64,000 nucleotides of DNA, taken from the NCBI RefSeq assembly GCF_000315625.1, contig NW_005434612.1, forward strand, positions 267,038-331,037, read 5' to 3'. Origin of the DNA: Guillardia theta CCMP2712. Taxonomy: Eukaryota; Cryptophyceae; Pyrenomonadales; Geminigeraceae. Position 1 is the first letter of the stretch; the number at the start of each line of letters is the position of its first letter. Below the pieces are notes generated by a model. That model was not told the origin of the DNA. It saw nothing but the letters and a program-made list of their open reading frames with translations, and ran no database searches. The translations under genes and the position numbers were made by a program. Positions 20,947-33,624 of this stretch are shown here, piece after piece.

Positions 20947-22327
20947 ATGTTCGAAACCCGAAACATCTTGCTCCTCCTCCTCCTGGCCATGGCGGTGGCG
21001 GTTTCCTCCGACAAGGCCCCCGGTAAGAGGATACATCCCCAGGCTTCAGGGACGAGGAAGAAGCCTTCCAACACTGGGGAGCCACACGAGAAGGTCCTGC
21101 TGCATCAATTAAAGGGCCGTCCGCTCCTCATCCATGGAGGCAAGAATACCCTGCTAACGAGGGCGTCATTGGGGCCCAAGGCCTCCTGGAGGGACTCTTC
21201 GCTCAAGAACTCGTCCAAGTTCTACGGGGAGAGGATCTTGTTGGACTACCAGCAGTACATCGTGAGGACTGAGAACCCAGTGAGGAGAGGGCTTCTGCAG
21301 GAGCTGAGGGAGATGGAGGGGGTTGATGCGATACGATACGTTCCTTACGACACATTCATCGTGACTGCATCCCAGAAAGGGTTGCAGCAGTTGATGAGCA
21401 CGCACGGCATATCCGGGATCTTCTATCTCCCCGACGTGTTCAAGTTGGAGCCGGAGATTCGCTTCTCCTTATTCGAAGATGTCAACTACGGGAGGGGGAT
21501 GGCTGGCTTCAAGGGACGGAAGCTGATGGCGGATGAGACTGAGAATGAAGGAGATCAGTCCGTGTATGTGATCCTCGCAATCAGCGACGCGGAATGGTCC
21601 TACCAGACGGTGCAGCTCGTGTCCGACTGGGAGCAGGAGATGCAAGATCTGAACCTCGGCGTTACCTTGAAGACTGTGTCGAAGAGGAAATTGTTGGTGA
21701 AGACGAAGCAGGAGAACATGAAGACAGTCTGTCAGTTCCTGGCGCACAAGCCGCTAGTGCGGTGGATAGAGAAGAAGAGGGAGGTTTTCCTCCGCAACCG
21801 GTATGCTGTCCAGGCGCTGCAGAGCGAGGGAGCAAACATGACGAGCATTTGGAACCGAGGGATCAACGGCTCGTCCCAGATCATCGGGATAGCAGACACG
21901 GGTATGCAGTCTGCAGGAGAAGTAGAGAGAAAGGGGGAGGAGAGGAGGGTGGGGAGGAGACGAGTGGGGAGGAGGAGAGCTGGAGCAAGAGGGAAGGGGG
22001 CAGAAAAGGGAGGTGGAGAGAGGAAACCAAAACAGCACAATACGATCCAAGTGCTATTGTCTGATAGATTCGCAGGAATCGATTATGACCATTGCTTCTT
22101 CAACGACCCTTTTGAAACGGTTGCCAAGTGCACAGGGTCAGGCGATCAGGCGACGCCCTCCTGCTTGAACTATCGGCACAGAAAGATAGTCACCTACCGC
22201 AAGTTTTCCTCTACCGACTACCAGGACTACTATGGCGGACACGGAACACACGTTGCTGGCTCAGTTGCAGGTGAAGAAAGCGAGAGAGGGTGAAGAAATG
22301 ACTGCTGTTCCTGCTCCTGCTCCTGCG

Positions 22328-22358
<31 letters not shown>

Positions 22359-23141
22359 TTGCTCCTGCTCCTGCTCCTGCTCCTTCTGCCTTTTGTTTGT
22401 GTTCTCTTGCTCCCTTCCTCCCTCTTTCTTCCCTTCTTCCTTCATACTTGCATCCTCGCACTCTTGTCTGCCCGCCCTTATTTCGCTCGCATTCCATGCT
22501 CACTCCCTGCGTAGGAAACGCCTACGACGCTGACCCGACCGAGATGAACTATGCTGGCGCCTACAACGGGATGGCGCCGGGAGCGAAGATCGCGTTTGAC
22601 GACGTCGGAGACAGTAAAGGAGCGCTTCCTGGCATCCCCGACGACCTCAACACAGGGCTGTTTCCCCACTCGTATCATGCCGGAGCCAGGCTTCACTCCA
22701 ACTCCTGGGGAGCGAAGTTTGCAGGGTAAGAGATAGGTCGGAGAAGGAGCACGAGTAGAAGGAGACGGGGGGGAGGGGAAGAAGGAGAAAGAGCAGAACC
22801 ATGCATCATAAAAAGATTCAGGAGCAGAAGATTGAAAGCGTTCTTATGATGGGAGTGCACCTGGGGAGTTGGGTAGAGGCAGAGAGAGGAAGAGGGGTCT
22901 GAAGTTGGCCGCAGGTACGAGTCGATGGCGATGGAGATCGATGAATTCACGCACGATCATGATGATTTTCTGGTGCTCGTGGCGGCCGGCAACGATGGGC
23001 CTCATCCGTACAGCATCGGCACTCCAGCCACAGCAAAGAACATCCTCGCTGTGGGAGCCACTGACAACAGCCTCAAGGTTCCTTGCTAGTTCTTTTGACG
23101 ACTTGCACCGTGCTCCCGCTCCCGCCCCCGCCCCCGCCCCC

Positions 23142-23183
<42 letters not shown>

Positions 23184-24057
23184 CCTCCTCCTCCTCCTCC
23201 TCCTCCTGCTCCTCCTCCTGCTCCTGCTCGTGATCATGATCATGATCATGGCCCTCGCCTGATCCTCACCTCCGGCCTCCTCAACTGCATCCTCATCGCA
23301 CAGACCATCTCAGTGCTCCTACTTCTTTCCTCTTGCCCTGCCTTCTCCAACCTGCTCACCCCACGTCGCAGGCGAGTCAAGTGTGGGGATACTCCGTCGC
23401 CACTCAGGTCCTTGTCAATCAGTCCGTCCTCGACTTGAGCCTGCTCCCTGCCAACTTCGGCCCCCAAAGTGCAGATCATGTCACCGGCCAGCTCAGGCTT
23501 GCATCCCCAGCAGACGCCTGCTCGCCATTGGACGGAGACTTTGCAGGATCTCTCCTGCTCATCAAGCGCGGCTCCTGCTCGTTCCTGCACAAGGCGCTTA
23601 TGGCGCAGACAGCAGGTGCTAGGGCCGTCCTGATCCAGAACTCAGAGGACACGCCTGTGCTGATGACGTCAGACAACTCTTCCTCCGTCTCCATCCCCGT
23701 CTTCAGCATCTCATTCTCCGACGGCAACCGGCTCCTCTCCTCCCTCAACTCCAACATCGAGCTGCGGGGGACAACCCCCACCACCCGGGCTCACTCCCAC
23801 GAGCACCTGGTGTACTTCTCCTCCTGGGGTCCCACCTACGACTTTCGCATCAAACCTGACGTGCTCTGCCCGGGGTATCGGATCCATTCTTCTTTCTCCG
23901 ACGGGGATCCTACCTCCTTCCAGTGCGGGGCGTACGCCAACTCGGCTGGGGGCGCTCTGCTGGAGATGTCTGGCACCTCCATGGCAACTCCGCTGTGCGC
24001 CGGTTCTGCCGCTCTCGTTCGCGACTACTTCAAAGGCGGCCATCACGCAGGTTGAGT

Positions 24058-24137
<80 letters not shown>

Positions 24138-27100
24138 AAGCAGGAGCAGGAGCAAGGGGAGCAGGGGGGGTGCAGGAGAGAAATGAGAGGGGAGGGAGAC
24201 GTGCAGGAGGAGGGTACGTTGGGAGGACAAAGGAGGAAGAGGGATGGGAGACGTCCAAGGGCCTCACTGCTCGCGGTGCAGGTGGAGATGCGTCGAAAGG
24301 GTTCAATGCTTCTGCTGCCCTCGTGAAAGCTACTATGATCCACTCCGCTCAGGTGTGTGGAGAGGAGATGTAGGATAGAGTTTACAACTTCTATCAAAGA
24401 GGATGAAGAAGGAGGAAGGAAGAAAGAGGGAGAGGACGAGGGAGAGGGAGAGGGAAAGGTGGAGGAAGAGGTGGAGGAAGAGGACGAGGAAGATGAACAA
24501 AGCAGGAAGAGGACACTGTTCCTTCACTAACTCACTCCTCCTTCCACCAGCCTGCCATGGTTCAGTCAGCCTCCGGAGCCTGGGAGTTCCCATCCTCAGT
24601 CCCCAACATCCAGACGGGGTACGGGAGGATCGACCTTAGCAAGGGCCTCTCCTTCTCCGACTCCCCTACTCGCTCCATCTACCGTGACCGAGAGCAAGTG
24701 GACAACGGAGGGGAGCTGTCTGTATGTCTTCACGCCTCCTCCTCCATGCCGTTCAAGGCGACGCTGGTGTGGACGGATCCGGCTGGGGAGTACCTGGCCG
24801 AGAGGGTCCTGGTGAACGACCTGGACCTGATCGTGCAGAACAAGGACGGAGACGTGTGGAGGGGAAACAATTTGAGGCAGAGCGATGAGACGTACAAGGA
24901 CTACGTCGTGAGTGACAACTTACAGAATGCAGAGCAGGTGAGTGGACAGAAGAGAGGGGGAGGGAGAGGGGGAGGGAAAAGATGAGGATGTTTTCAACAG
25001 TGCCATCTAATGTACCTCAGGTATCTTTTTCTGTCTCGTCCCCTGGTCTGCTTGTGGTTCGAGTAGTCGGGGTCGACGTTCCCCTCGGCCCTCAGGCCTT
25101 CAGTCTCGTCCTTTCCGGCTCTGACCTCGTGGTTTGTCCCTCCTCCTCCTCGTCTCCCCCTCCTCTTCTCCCTCGTCCTCCTCTACTGCTGCCTTCCCCT
25201 TCCCCCTTCCAGGTCATCTCCTTTTCGCACCTCCTTGCTTCTCGTTCTCCTCTCTTCCTCCTCAGTCCTACTGCAACATCTCTCCATGCAAGGTCCTTCT
25301 CCTGATGTCGTGACAAGGAGCAACAATCCTCCGCCTGCAGCTCCATCACCTGCCCAAAGAACTGCTCAGGTGAGAGAAACCGTTTCAGTTTTGCTTGCTC
25401 CTCCTCCTCCTCCTCCTCCTCCTCCTCTTCCTCTTCCTCCTCCTTGTCATCATCATCGTTGCCATCATCATAAACATAATCATCATCGTCATCGTCATCG
25501 TCATCGTCCTCATCCTTCCTCGTAATTTCTCTTTCCTGTTTCCACTCCCTTGCCTCTGCCTTTCCTCACCTCCCTCATCTCCCCTTTCCTCACAGTCCTC
25601 ACTCTCCTCAAGCGCACTTGCTGATCGTCTTCTCTCGCACAGGGCATGGCACTTGCCTATCAAACTCCGTCTGCCATTGCGACTTCGAGTACGGAGGTTC
25701 CGACTGCTCCAGGAAGTTTCGGACGTTAGAGCAAGGAGAAAACCATCTTGCTGTCACTGCCAACGGGATGAGCTTTTATACCTTTAATGTGACATCCTCC
25801 TCCTCCTCCTCCATGGCCTGCTCCTCCCCTTCTCTCCTCCCTCTCTTCCCCTTCCCCCCATGGCTCCCCTCGTTCGCTCGTTTCCTCTCCTCCCTCCTTG
25901 GTGACTCACTTCCTCCTCATCCTACCTGCTCTCTTGCCACCCAAACCTCCACTCCTCCTCCCCCCTCTCTCTGTTTCTGAGCTCCCCTGCTTCTCACTCA
26001 ACCCGCAGCTCTCTCACGGCAAGTCCTTCCGCATTATTTGCACGGGCCTTGGGCCGAGCACCGGCTCTGATCCCGACTACTACCTCAGCTACGAGAGGTC
26101 TCCCCTCCATCCCCGTGCCCCCCATCTCCACCACCTTCCCTCCCTGCCTCCCTCCTGTTCCTCCTGTTTCTCCTGTTCCTCCTTTTGCTAGCTCTCCTCG
26201 TCGTTCTCTTCCTTCCTCCCTCCTCCAACCCCCTTTGTGTTCTCCCTCCTTCCCCCCTGACATCCACCTCAGCCTCCCAACCATCGGTGAGTACGTCGAC
26301 GCTGTCAAGGACGAGGGAGACAGCGCCAGTTTTGTCCGCAACCAGGAGCAGGGAGGCATGTGGGTCCTCGGCCTCTACGCGCGATGCTGCGAGGACGTCG
26401 AGGTCTTGGTGGTGCTGGAGATCCAGCCCGGCCCCTTCCCATCCCTCCAGCTCTCTCCCTGCTCCTTCCCCTGTGACTGCCAGAGGTTCACGCAGTCAGC
26501 GGGTCAGATGGAGGACGGCTCGGGCGTCTACACATACAACAACAACGCCAACTGCAGGTGGATCATCTCCCCACAGGGAGGAACACACGGTGCGCTGAAG
26601 CTCACGTTCCCCTCCTTCGACCTGGAGGCCAACTATGACTTCCTCCAACTCAACCATTGCTTTGACGAGCTCTGCTCCAGCACCTCCTCCCTTGCCACTC
26701 TGACCGGCACCGTCTCGTCCTCTGCCTCCTTCGTCGCCTCCAGTGGCATCGTGGAGATTCTCTTCACCTCGGACTCTCTCGTTACGGCAGGAGGCTTCCT
26801 CCTCAAGTGGATGTCCCTCGGTGCTTTTGACATCTGCAACAGCCAGTGCAACTGCGGGATCTTCAACGGCACTCACGGGGTCCTGACGGACGGAGCAGGA
26901 GCAGGAGGACTGTATCCCAACGATGCCTTCTGCCACTGGATCCTCTCAGCACCCCAGGCATCTTGGCTACAGCTCTCCTTCAAGCGCTTCGCTACCGAGC
27001 TCAACTACGACCTGCTGCTGGCCAAGGAGTGCGATGACGCTGCTTGCCGCAGCTCACGGACCATTGGGATCTTCTCCGGCCATATCCAGAACCTCGTCCT

Positions 27101-27908
27101 CCTCTCCACTACCGGTATCATGGACATCGTCTTCACCAGCGACGCAAGCTTGCAGGACAGCGGCTTTGAAGCTGCATGGACCACATCGCTGCTGGCAGAG
27201 GAAGGGTACTCGCCCTCCCCTTCGCTCCCAGGGCCCTGCCCGTCAGGCTACCGCTGCCAGGAGTGCACCAGCCCGTGTCACTGCCAGCAGTTCCTCAGGC
27301 AGGAAGGGCTTGTGACCGACGGGTCGGGCAACCGAGGGCTGTACGAGAACTTTGCCAACTGTCACTGGCTGCTCTCTCCCTTCAACGCTGCCAACATCAG
27401 CATCAAGTTCAACTTCTTCGAGACTGAGCCGGGCTACGACTTCCTCTGCCTCTTCACCTGCAGCGACCCGAGCTGCCTGGACAGGACGGCTCTTAGGAAT
27501 TTCTCGGGCTACTGGACAGGAGAAGAGCTCACTGTCAACGCTCCCGTCCTCGAGCTCGTCTTTCTCACGGACAGCACCGTTCGCTTCCCCGGTTTCGAGC
27601 TCTCCTACCGCGCCATCGTGGACCCCCGCAGCTCCAGCGTCTTCGCCTGTCCTCCTCGCTTTCGCAACTGCTCCTTCACCAGGGATTGGCCGGAGGTCAC
27701 CCCTGAGATCCGCAGCGGACGAGCGGCGACGGGGGGGCTGGGTCACATGATTGTTGTCAACCTGTACGAGGCATGGCTGTGTATCCTCGACCACCCATGC
27801 TCTGAGGTGAAGCCAGACGGCAGCACGGACCCCTTCTGCTTCATCTACAATGAGCAGCTGCTGCGTTTCGAGCCCTGGAATCTCAACTCGGTCATCAACA
27901 TGTACTAG
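20947..27908 (+). CDS. Secreted subtilisin-like protease with PA, EGF-like and three CUB domains
   Basis: Exons are 20947-21901, 22075-22270, 22515-22725, 22915-23077, 23372-24050, 24282-24352, 24551-24937 and 25021-25131, then smaller ones near 25275-25370, 25643-25790 and 26012-26100, and a last exon from about 26285 to TAG 27906-27908. The ATG at 20947 begins a signal peptide (LLLLLLAMAVAVSS). The S8 catalytic triad is Asp in IIGIADTG, His in GGHGTHVAG and Ser in GTSMATPLCAG; the oxyanion Asn is in VAAGNDG. A PA-type insert (LLLIKRGSC, ARAVLIQN) lies before the Ser block. A jelly-roll/P-like domain follows (TLVWTDPAG, VLVNDLDLIVQ), then an EGF-like module (GHGTCLSNSVCHC). Three CUB domains follow, each starting at a CxC and containing NCRW, FCHW or NCHW and Y-D-L/F motifs. 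The protein is about 1500 residues and is expected to be secreted or on the cell surface, cleaving proteins. Introns hold GCTCCT-type satellites. Confidence 0.85.
22308..22386. repeat. (GCTCCT)n in protease intron
   Basis: A hexamer run follows the donor of the exon that encodes the catalytic His. It is the reverse complement of the AGGAGC satellite at 24056. Confidence 0.9.
23105..23228. repeat. (GCTCCC/GCTCCT)n in protease intron
   Basis: The run starts as GCTCCC/CGCCCC, becomes GCTCCT, then TCCTCC. Two palindromic ATCATG/CATGAT words follow at 23230-23249. Confidence 0.9.
24056..24152. repeat. (AGGAGC)n in protease intron
   Basis: About 15 units begin just after a splice donor. The orientation is opposite to the two preceding satellites in the same gene. 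Confidence 0.9.
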
Positions 27909-28841
27909 AGGGTGGGCGAGGAGCGGGAGATCAGATCTTGTGCCCGTCTGTGTGTGTACATGTTGGCATTCGTATCATGTGTGTGCATTGAGCGTGTTGA
28001 TGCAATGTTTGTTTTTAGTGATATTCAGCCTCTGCGAACTTTTTGGTTGTCTGTATTTGTCTGTTAACTTAGTGAGGAAGATCAAGACACACTCAATCTA
28101 GAATCTGAACTCAAACTTGCTTGGCATCGCCTTCCCTACATTCTGCTCCTCATCCTCCCTCCATCTCCTTTCGCTTCCCTTCCCTTCCCCTCCCCTCCCC
28201 TCCCCTCCCTTCCCTGTGTGCACTCTGTTCCTTCTCTTCACCGCCTCCTCTTCTCACCTCCCCGTCCTCCTCACACGCTCACTACTGTTGCATTCCAACA
28301 TTCCTCTTGGCGAATTTTCTGGCTCCAATTTTCTTAATTTTGATGGGTCAACATCCCCAGGCATGGGGGTAATAAAATCTTGCATCCAATTTGACAAAGT
28401 CTGTTTTGGTCATCATAAAATTTGAAACTTTAGTGATAAAAAGAGAAGGCTATCTGAAACATTGTTTAGGAGATTTGTGGAGTGCGGACATGTGAGATCT
28501 GGACGACCGTAAAAATGGGTGGAGGAGGGGAGGGAGGGAGGGGAGGGAGAGGAGAAGAGGAGAGAGGCGTTAGAGGAGGTCATGGCCATAGATAGAGGTG
28601 AGGAGAAGAGAGGAGAAGAGAGGAGAGAAGAGGTATAATGAAGGGCACTCAGGAGAAGGTATGTAAACTAGCAGTCAGGAAAGCAGGCAGGCGAGCAAAC
28701 AGCCAGTGGTAACTTTTTCTTGTAACTTGTTGTTTCTGCTCCTACTCTTCTTCACCGCGCTTTTCCTCTCGAGTTGTTGCTGCTGATCATTTCATTAGGG
28801 CGCCTGAGCTTTGAGATGCCTGAAATACCATAGTGCCCGCC
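27909..28841. other. Spacer between protease and membralin genes
   Basis: This contains the protease 3' UTR, a CCCCT-rich run at 28170-28220 and an AATAAAA at 28370. From 28510 to 28640 it is a GAGGAGAA/GGAGAAGAG purine tract, which would be in the membralin promoter region. No gene is seen. Confidence 0.55.
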
Positions 28842-31048
28842 ATGTCTTCGGAACCCAACTTTAGTCGAGCCGAGTCCATGGAAGTGGACGAGGGGATACA
28901 GTTCTTCCTCGACGACGACCTCCTGTCCGCAACAGTGAACTCTTCCTTTGCGTTCGAGATCGACCGGAGAACGTCCAGCAATGGAAGCTACCTGGACTTC
29001 GCCGACAGCAGCTCGCACGAGCATGCCGGCGCGCAGGTGAACGGAGCAGAAGATGTCCCATCGGCATCAAGACGCAACGAGGAGGGAGATGATGGGCGGG
29101 AGCAGCTGCTTGGGGGAATACAACCTGAGGATCGGCAGACGGTGATACCAACCGAGGAAGGAGGAGGAGGAGGAGGAGGAGGAGGAGGAATGCAGACGCA
29201 GTGGAGGAGTAGGATGTTGATGGTGGGGTTGGAGCTAGTTGCGTTCATGACCAGCGTCCTGCTGATTTCTCTCCTGTTTCTGCTCCACAACAAGTTTAAC
29301 GCAACGGTGCATTGCTTCCCTGCAGATCAGATCAGGAGGGTCAGGCCGGATATCCTTCAGGTTCGGCTCGCGATCAAGAACGTCGACTATGTCGACGACG
29401 TCTCCCGCCTTCTCTCCCAGACTTCCATCGCCCGAGCGCTCGGTCATCAGCCTCGAGCTCTCGATCCCTCCGAAGCTGCGCAGGCATTGACTTGCGACAA
29501 GAAGGAGAGTCGAACGAGATGGAAGCCCTTCTTCAGTATGCTGAGCAGGAAGCAGCAAAGCGCCCAGGGCCGCACGAACTCTTCTCATGTCCAAGGGAGC
29601 GCGATCAAGGGGAGGCAGGAGACATGGGGCTCTGCCATGTGGAGGAGAATCTTGGGGTCAGGCAAGCGTCTAGAGGGGCTCGAGGAGCAGGCCCCATCAG
29701 CTGCCAGCAGCGGGAGGGCAGCGAGTCCTCGCACGACGTATGCTTACATCTTCAGCAAGGAGAAAGGTTTCCTCATGCTCTCGCACCGAGCTATGATCGA
29801 CTTAAACGTTTCCATCTTGAACATCACGATCTTCGAAGACGATCGCTGCCTGGGAGGGGGCGACTTGCTGTCTACGTGGCTCATCTCCTTCGTTGGGTTG
29901 GACTCGATTGTACTCAATCAGTTCCACACCTTCTTCGGGGGAGGGTACGTGCACAACGTGCAGACTGCTGATCTCTACAACCTCAACTTTGCGAGGAGGA
30001 GCAAGAAGGTGGAGGATGTGGTGTATCACAAGCTCGGGATACTCTGCACATCTCTTGTGCTGGCGATCACGACTTCAACTCTCGTCTCCTTCACGCTGAT
30101 CGAGACTCATGCAAGGGTCTTGAGATTTATCGTGCAGCTCCGTCACCACAACCGCCATGGCGCCTCCTACCTCCAACTCTTGCTGCCCCACTCGCTTGAC
30201 TCCCTTGCCTTCCTTCCCATCATGATCGGAGTGTTGATGTTCCTCTTTGAGTTCTTCGAAGATCAGGTGAGAATGACAGGAGGAGACGGAGGGGGTGAAG
30301 GGGGAGGAGTAGGAGGAGCAGGAGGGAGGAAAGGGGAGAAGAGATCGCGAGATGGATTAACGAGGCGTTCTCAGGTTCTGGCTTTCCTGGTATTCAGTCT
30401 TGTATGGGGGAATGAAATCTTTCGAATGGTCAGTCCTGTTGTGATCGAAATGATGACGATGATGGTGAAAGTGGTGGTGGTGGTGACTATGATGAGTATG
30501 ATCATGATAGTGAAGATGATGATTATTGTGGTGGTGATGGATTTGATTATGACAACCATTGTCGCAGATCAAAGTGAGAGGGAATCGGTCCATGCGACAA
30601 TTTCCTAATTTTTTCCTTGCTCTCTTCTTGTGCTTTCTCATTTATCTTTATTCATTTCCTCTTGGTAAGAACTCTGGCTTTCTGCGTTCCGCCTTCTCTC
30701 ACGGACCATCCTCCCAGGGTTCAGCTACATCGCGTTTGCTTGTTGGGCTTCGTCTTTCCTTACCGTAAGTTGGTGATGGAGCAGTGGAAACAGGAGAGAC
30801 TGAGCGAGTGGAGGAGAGAAGGAGAGGAGGAGGGAAAGAGATTGAGCGACTGGGTTGAGAAAGAGGGGAGGAAGAGGAGAGAAGAGGATCAGAGGAGGGA
30901 AGGGTAGGAGAGATGAGGAGCTGACTGTGACTGATAACAGATCATTCTTCTCTTCTCCAACCATGTCGCCCCTCGCAGCCGCTACCGCAGGACCAGCATG
31001 CATGTCACTACCACCCTGTACTGGTCGGAGCAGCCTCAGATGCTATAG
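28842..31048 (+). CDS. Membralin (TMEM259) family ER membrane protein
   Basis: Exons 28842-30266, 30375-30428, 30568-30664, 30718-30764 and 30941-31048 keep phase throughout and give 576 residues. The N-terminus is acidic with a poly-Gly run, then the first membrane segment (ELVAFMTSVLLISLLFLL). The lumenal part contains YIFSKEKGFLMLSHRAM and ITIFEDDRCLGG, equivalent to the conserved region of membralin. Further membrane helices are at LGILCTSLVLAITTSTLVSF, FLPIMIGVLMFLFEFF, LAFLVFSLVWGNEIFRM, FFLALFLCFLIYLYSF and FSYIAFACWASSFLT, followed by ILLFSNHV. The EFFED...VWGNEIFR segment matches the family's best conserved block. In animals membralin belongs to an ER-associated degradation ligase at the inner nuclear membrane. 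The stop codon overlaps that of the convergent gene. Confidence 0.85.
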
Positions 31049-31417
31049 GAAGAGCGCGAGGTCGGGGCTGCTCCGTGTCTCTCGGTGGCGGAAGGGGAGG
31101 AAGGGCAGGCGAGTGGCGGCCAGGAGGTTCTCAGCTTTCTCTCTCAGCTCCATCAGCCTGCCATGGAGCTCAGCTGGACGGGCAGCTACTCTCCTCCCTC
31201 CTCCCACGTGTTTGTTGGCTTGTCGCGACCGTTGATCGCCTGCTGGATAGTCTCCTTCCACTTCTTAACAGTCGATGATTGACGAACTCGCTCCTGCAGC
31301 ATCATGGCCTGTGCAGCTATCACTTCTCTTCCTCCTATCGCTCCTCCTCCTCCTCCTCCTCCTCCTCCTCCTCCTCAGCTATTACTCCTGCTCCTGCTCC
31401 TCTCACCATCCTCGTCC

Positions 31418-31452
<35 letters not shown>

Positions 31453-32908
31453 TTGCTTCCTCTTCCTCTGCCATGCCCTTTCTCCATCTTAAGTGTCATG
31501 GAGTCCAGTCTCCATCGTCCTACATCACCCTCCTCGTTGTTCCTCTTTCTCACCGTCTGCCAGACGGTAGGAGGGAGGAGTGTCCGACAGATCTGCGTGC
31601 ACATGAGAGGAGGGAGATGAGGAGCCGAGGCTCCTTGTGACCTCCTCGAGGCAGACTCCTTCTCCGGCCTCAAGCTGCTCCTGCACAGAAAGTCAGTAGA
31701 AGAAGAGAGGAGAGGGGGGGCAAAGAGAAGGTGACCTGCAGGATCTCCTTGCCCAGCCCCAGCGGGTCGCTCCTCAGCCTCTGGATCTGTGGAATGATCA
31801 GGGAGCAGGGAGCAGGGAGCAGGGAGCAGGGAGCAGGGAGCAGGGAGCAGGGAGATATGGTTTTGATCGTATGAGGGAGAGAACAGCAACGAGGGTCAAT
31901 GGTTGGAGGACCTGCATCGAGTGCATCTCGCCTCGGATACACCAGTTGACCACATGCTCGCAGTTCTGAGAAGTAATCTTCACCGCTGCAGCTTCCTCCT
32001 CCTTCCCTCTCCTCCTTCCTTGACTTGATACGTGCCCGCCCCATACTCTTCACCTCCACCCCCCCTTGCTGCCTCCCTTCCCTCCCTCACATCATCTCCC
32101 CCGCCCGCCCCGTGCTTACCTTGCTGAACAGATTGTATCCAGTCTCCCCGACTCTTGACTTCGCTCGCTGAGGGCCCGTCACTTCTTTCCCTCCTCTTCT
32201 CACTCGCACCTCAACGATCACTTCGCGCGGAAGAGCGTTGGGAGGATGGTCTACAACCTCGATATGCATTCCCTTCGCCTTGCCGTAGTTGTATCTGCCG
32301 CCTGTCAGAACTTCCTCCCCTTCCTCCTCTTCCTCCTCTTCCTCTCTCCTCCCTCCTCCCTCCCTCTCACTAACTTCCCAAGCCTTCCTCTTCCTTACAT
32401 GGTCCTCAGCGAGTCTATTTTGCATGTAGCGTTGGCTTTATCCGTAACTCCTCCTTCCACCATCAACGTCAGACGCAGCCCGCACGAGGACACCACCCTA
32501 CATTTCCTCTTCCTGTTCCTGCTCCTCTTCCCCTTCATCTTCCCCTTCCTCTTCCTCTTCCTCTTCTCCTTCCTCTCCTCCTTCGCCACCACCACCACCA
32601 CCACCACCATCAACCTCATTCTCTCACCAGTGAAGTGCATTATCTTCCCATCTCCAAGGTAGATCGCATGGTGCCTGTCTCATCATCAGCTGCTGCAAAT
32701 TTGTCTCGTGCTCAACGTCAGGGCACGAAAACCCGCGACCCCACGGACTTTGAGATGATCTCCCGGTTGCAACCTGCAAGGCATTATGATATGAGAGAAG
32801 AGAACAGCAGAGAGAAGAGTGATGTGTTGTTGTGCAGCAAGAACGAAGGGAGGAGGAAGCAGAACGAGGAGGATTGAAAGGTGAGGAAACTGCTTGCTGG
32901 AGCAGCAG

Positions 32909-32975
<67 letters not shown>

Positions 32976-33624
32976 AGAAGAAGAAGAAAAAGAAGTATCG
33001 ACCTCCACATCATCACTTCAGGTTGAGCAAGGATGTACTGCATCGTCCGATTCGCCTGTTGCTCCACCGCCAGCTTGCACGACAGGAGCGCCGACGACAT
33101 GCCCTGCATTGCATGATCAGCGGGCCAGCGCGCTCAGCTGCAGTTGCTGACCGTCTCGTCGGAGAGAGATCTCAACCTTGACAGCTGTTGGTCAAGGTGC
33201 GGGAGCCGCAAGGGCCTGTCGCCACTTCATCAGCTCCTCCCTTCTGCTGCTCTCCTCCTCCCCACCTGACTTGACTCTCAGACCACTTGGCGAACTCTCG
33301 GAGCTCGTTGACATCATAGGTCTTTTGCGCATGCTCGCCGGCGCCATATCTGGCTTCTGCATGTCCTCCTCCCTCTTCTCCCACTGCTCCGCCTCCTCCG
33401 CCTCCTCCGCTTCCCCCGCCTCCTTCCTGCTCCTCATCCTGCTTCACATCCTGCTGCTCAACGGAACTCGGAAGCAGGTTCATCGCGCTCTCATCAGGAG
33501 CATGGCTTGTGTTTGCCATGGACTCCAGCAGCATTGCATGCTGCGACGTCCCATCATGTTGAGCGCCTGTGGCGCATGCCCAGCAAACCAAGAGAACCAG
33601 CCAACAAGCTCGACCCAACCTCAT
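31043..33624 (-). CDS. Secreted/ER LRAT-type (NlpC/P60 fold) protein
   Basis: ATG at 33624 starts a signal peptide (LVLLVCWACATGA). The next part is acidic and Gly-rich. Exons, in order, read: about 33624-33185; GMSSALLSCKLAVEQQ (near 33110); HHAIYLGDGKIMHF (about 32690-32640); MHIEVVDHPPNALPREV; RAKSRVGETGYNLFSK; NCEHVVNWCIRGEMH; IQRLRSDPLGLGKEIL; an acidic exon; MLQERVRQSSTVKKWKE; and a final exon to TAG 31043-31045. The H-x-x-IYLGDG-x-IxHF block and the NCEHxVxWC block are the His and Cys motifs of the LRAT/H-rev107 family, which act as thiol acyltransferases or lipases on lipids. The signal peptide is unusual for that family, and the last ~100 residues are less certain. Introns hold (CAG)n, (ATC)n and GGGAGCA repeats. 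Confidence 0.7.
31801..31854. repeat. (GGGAGCA)n heptamer in LRAT-gene intron
   Basis: About 7.5 perfect copies lie between the NCEHVV exon and the next exon. The identical heptamer forms the large run at 58739-58871 inside another gene. Confidence 0.95.
32909..32972. repeat. (CAG)n, about 20 units, then (GAA)n
   Basis: A pure CAG run lies in the intron upstream of the HHAIYLGDG exon. On the sense strand it is CTG. No exon model includes it. Confidence 0.9.

Noticed and set aside
22230..24400. Minus-strand Gln/Glu- or Leu-rich frames opposite the protease introns
   Set aside because: They are translations of the GCTCCT and AGGAGC satellites.
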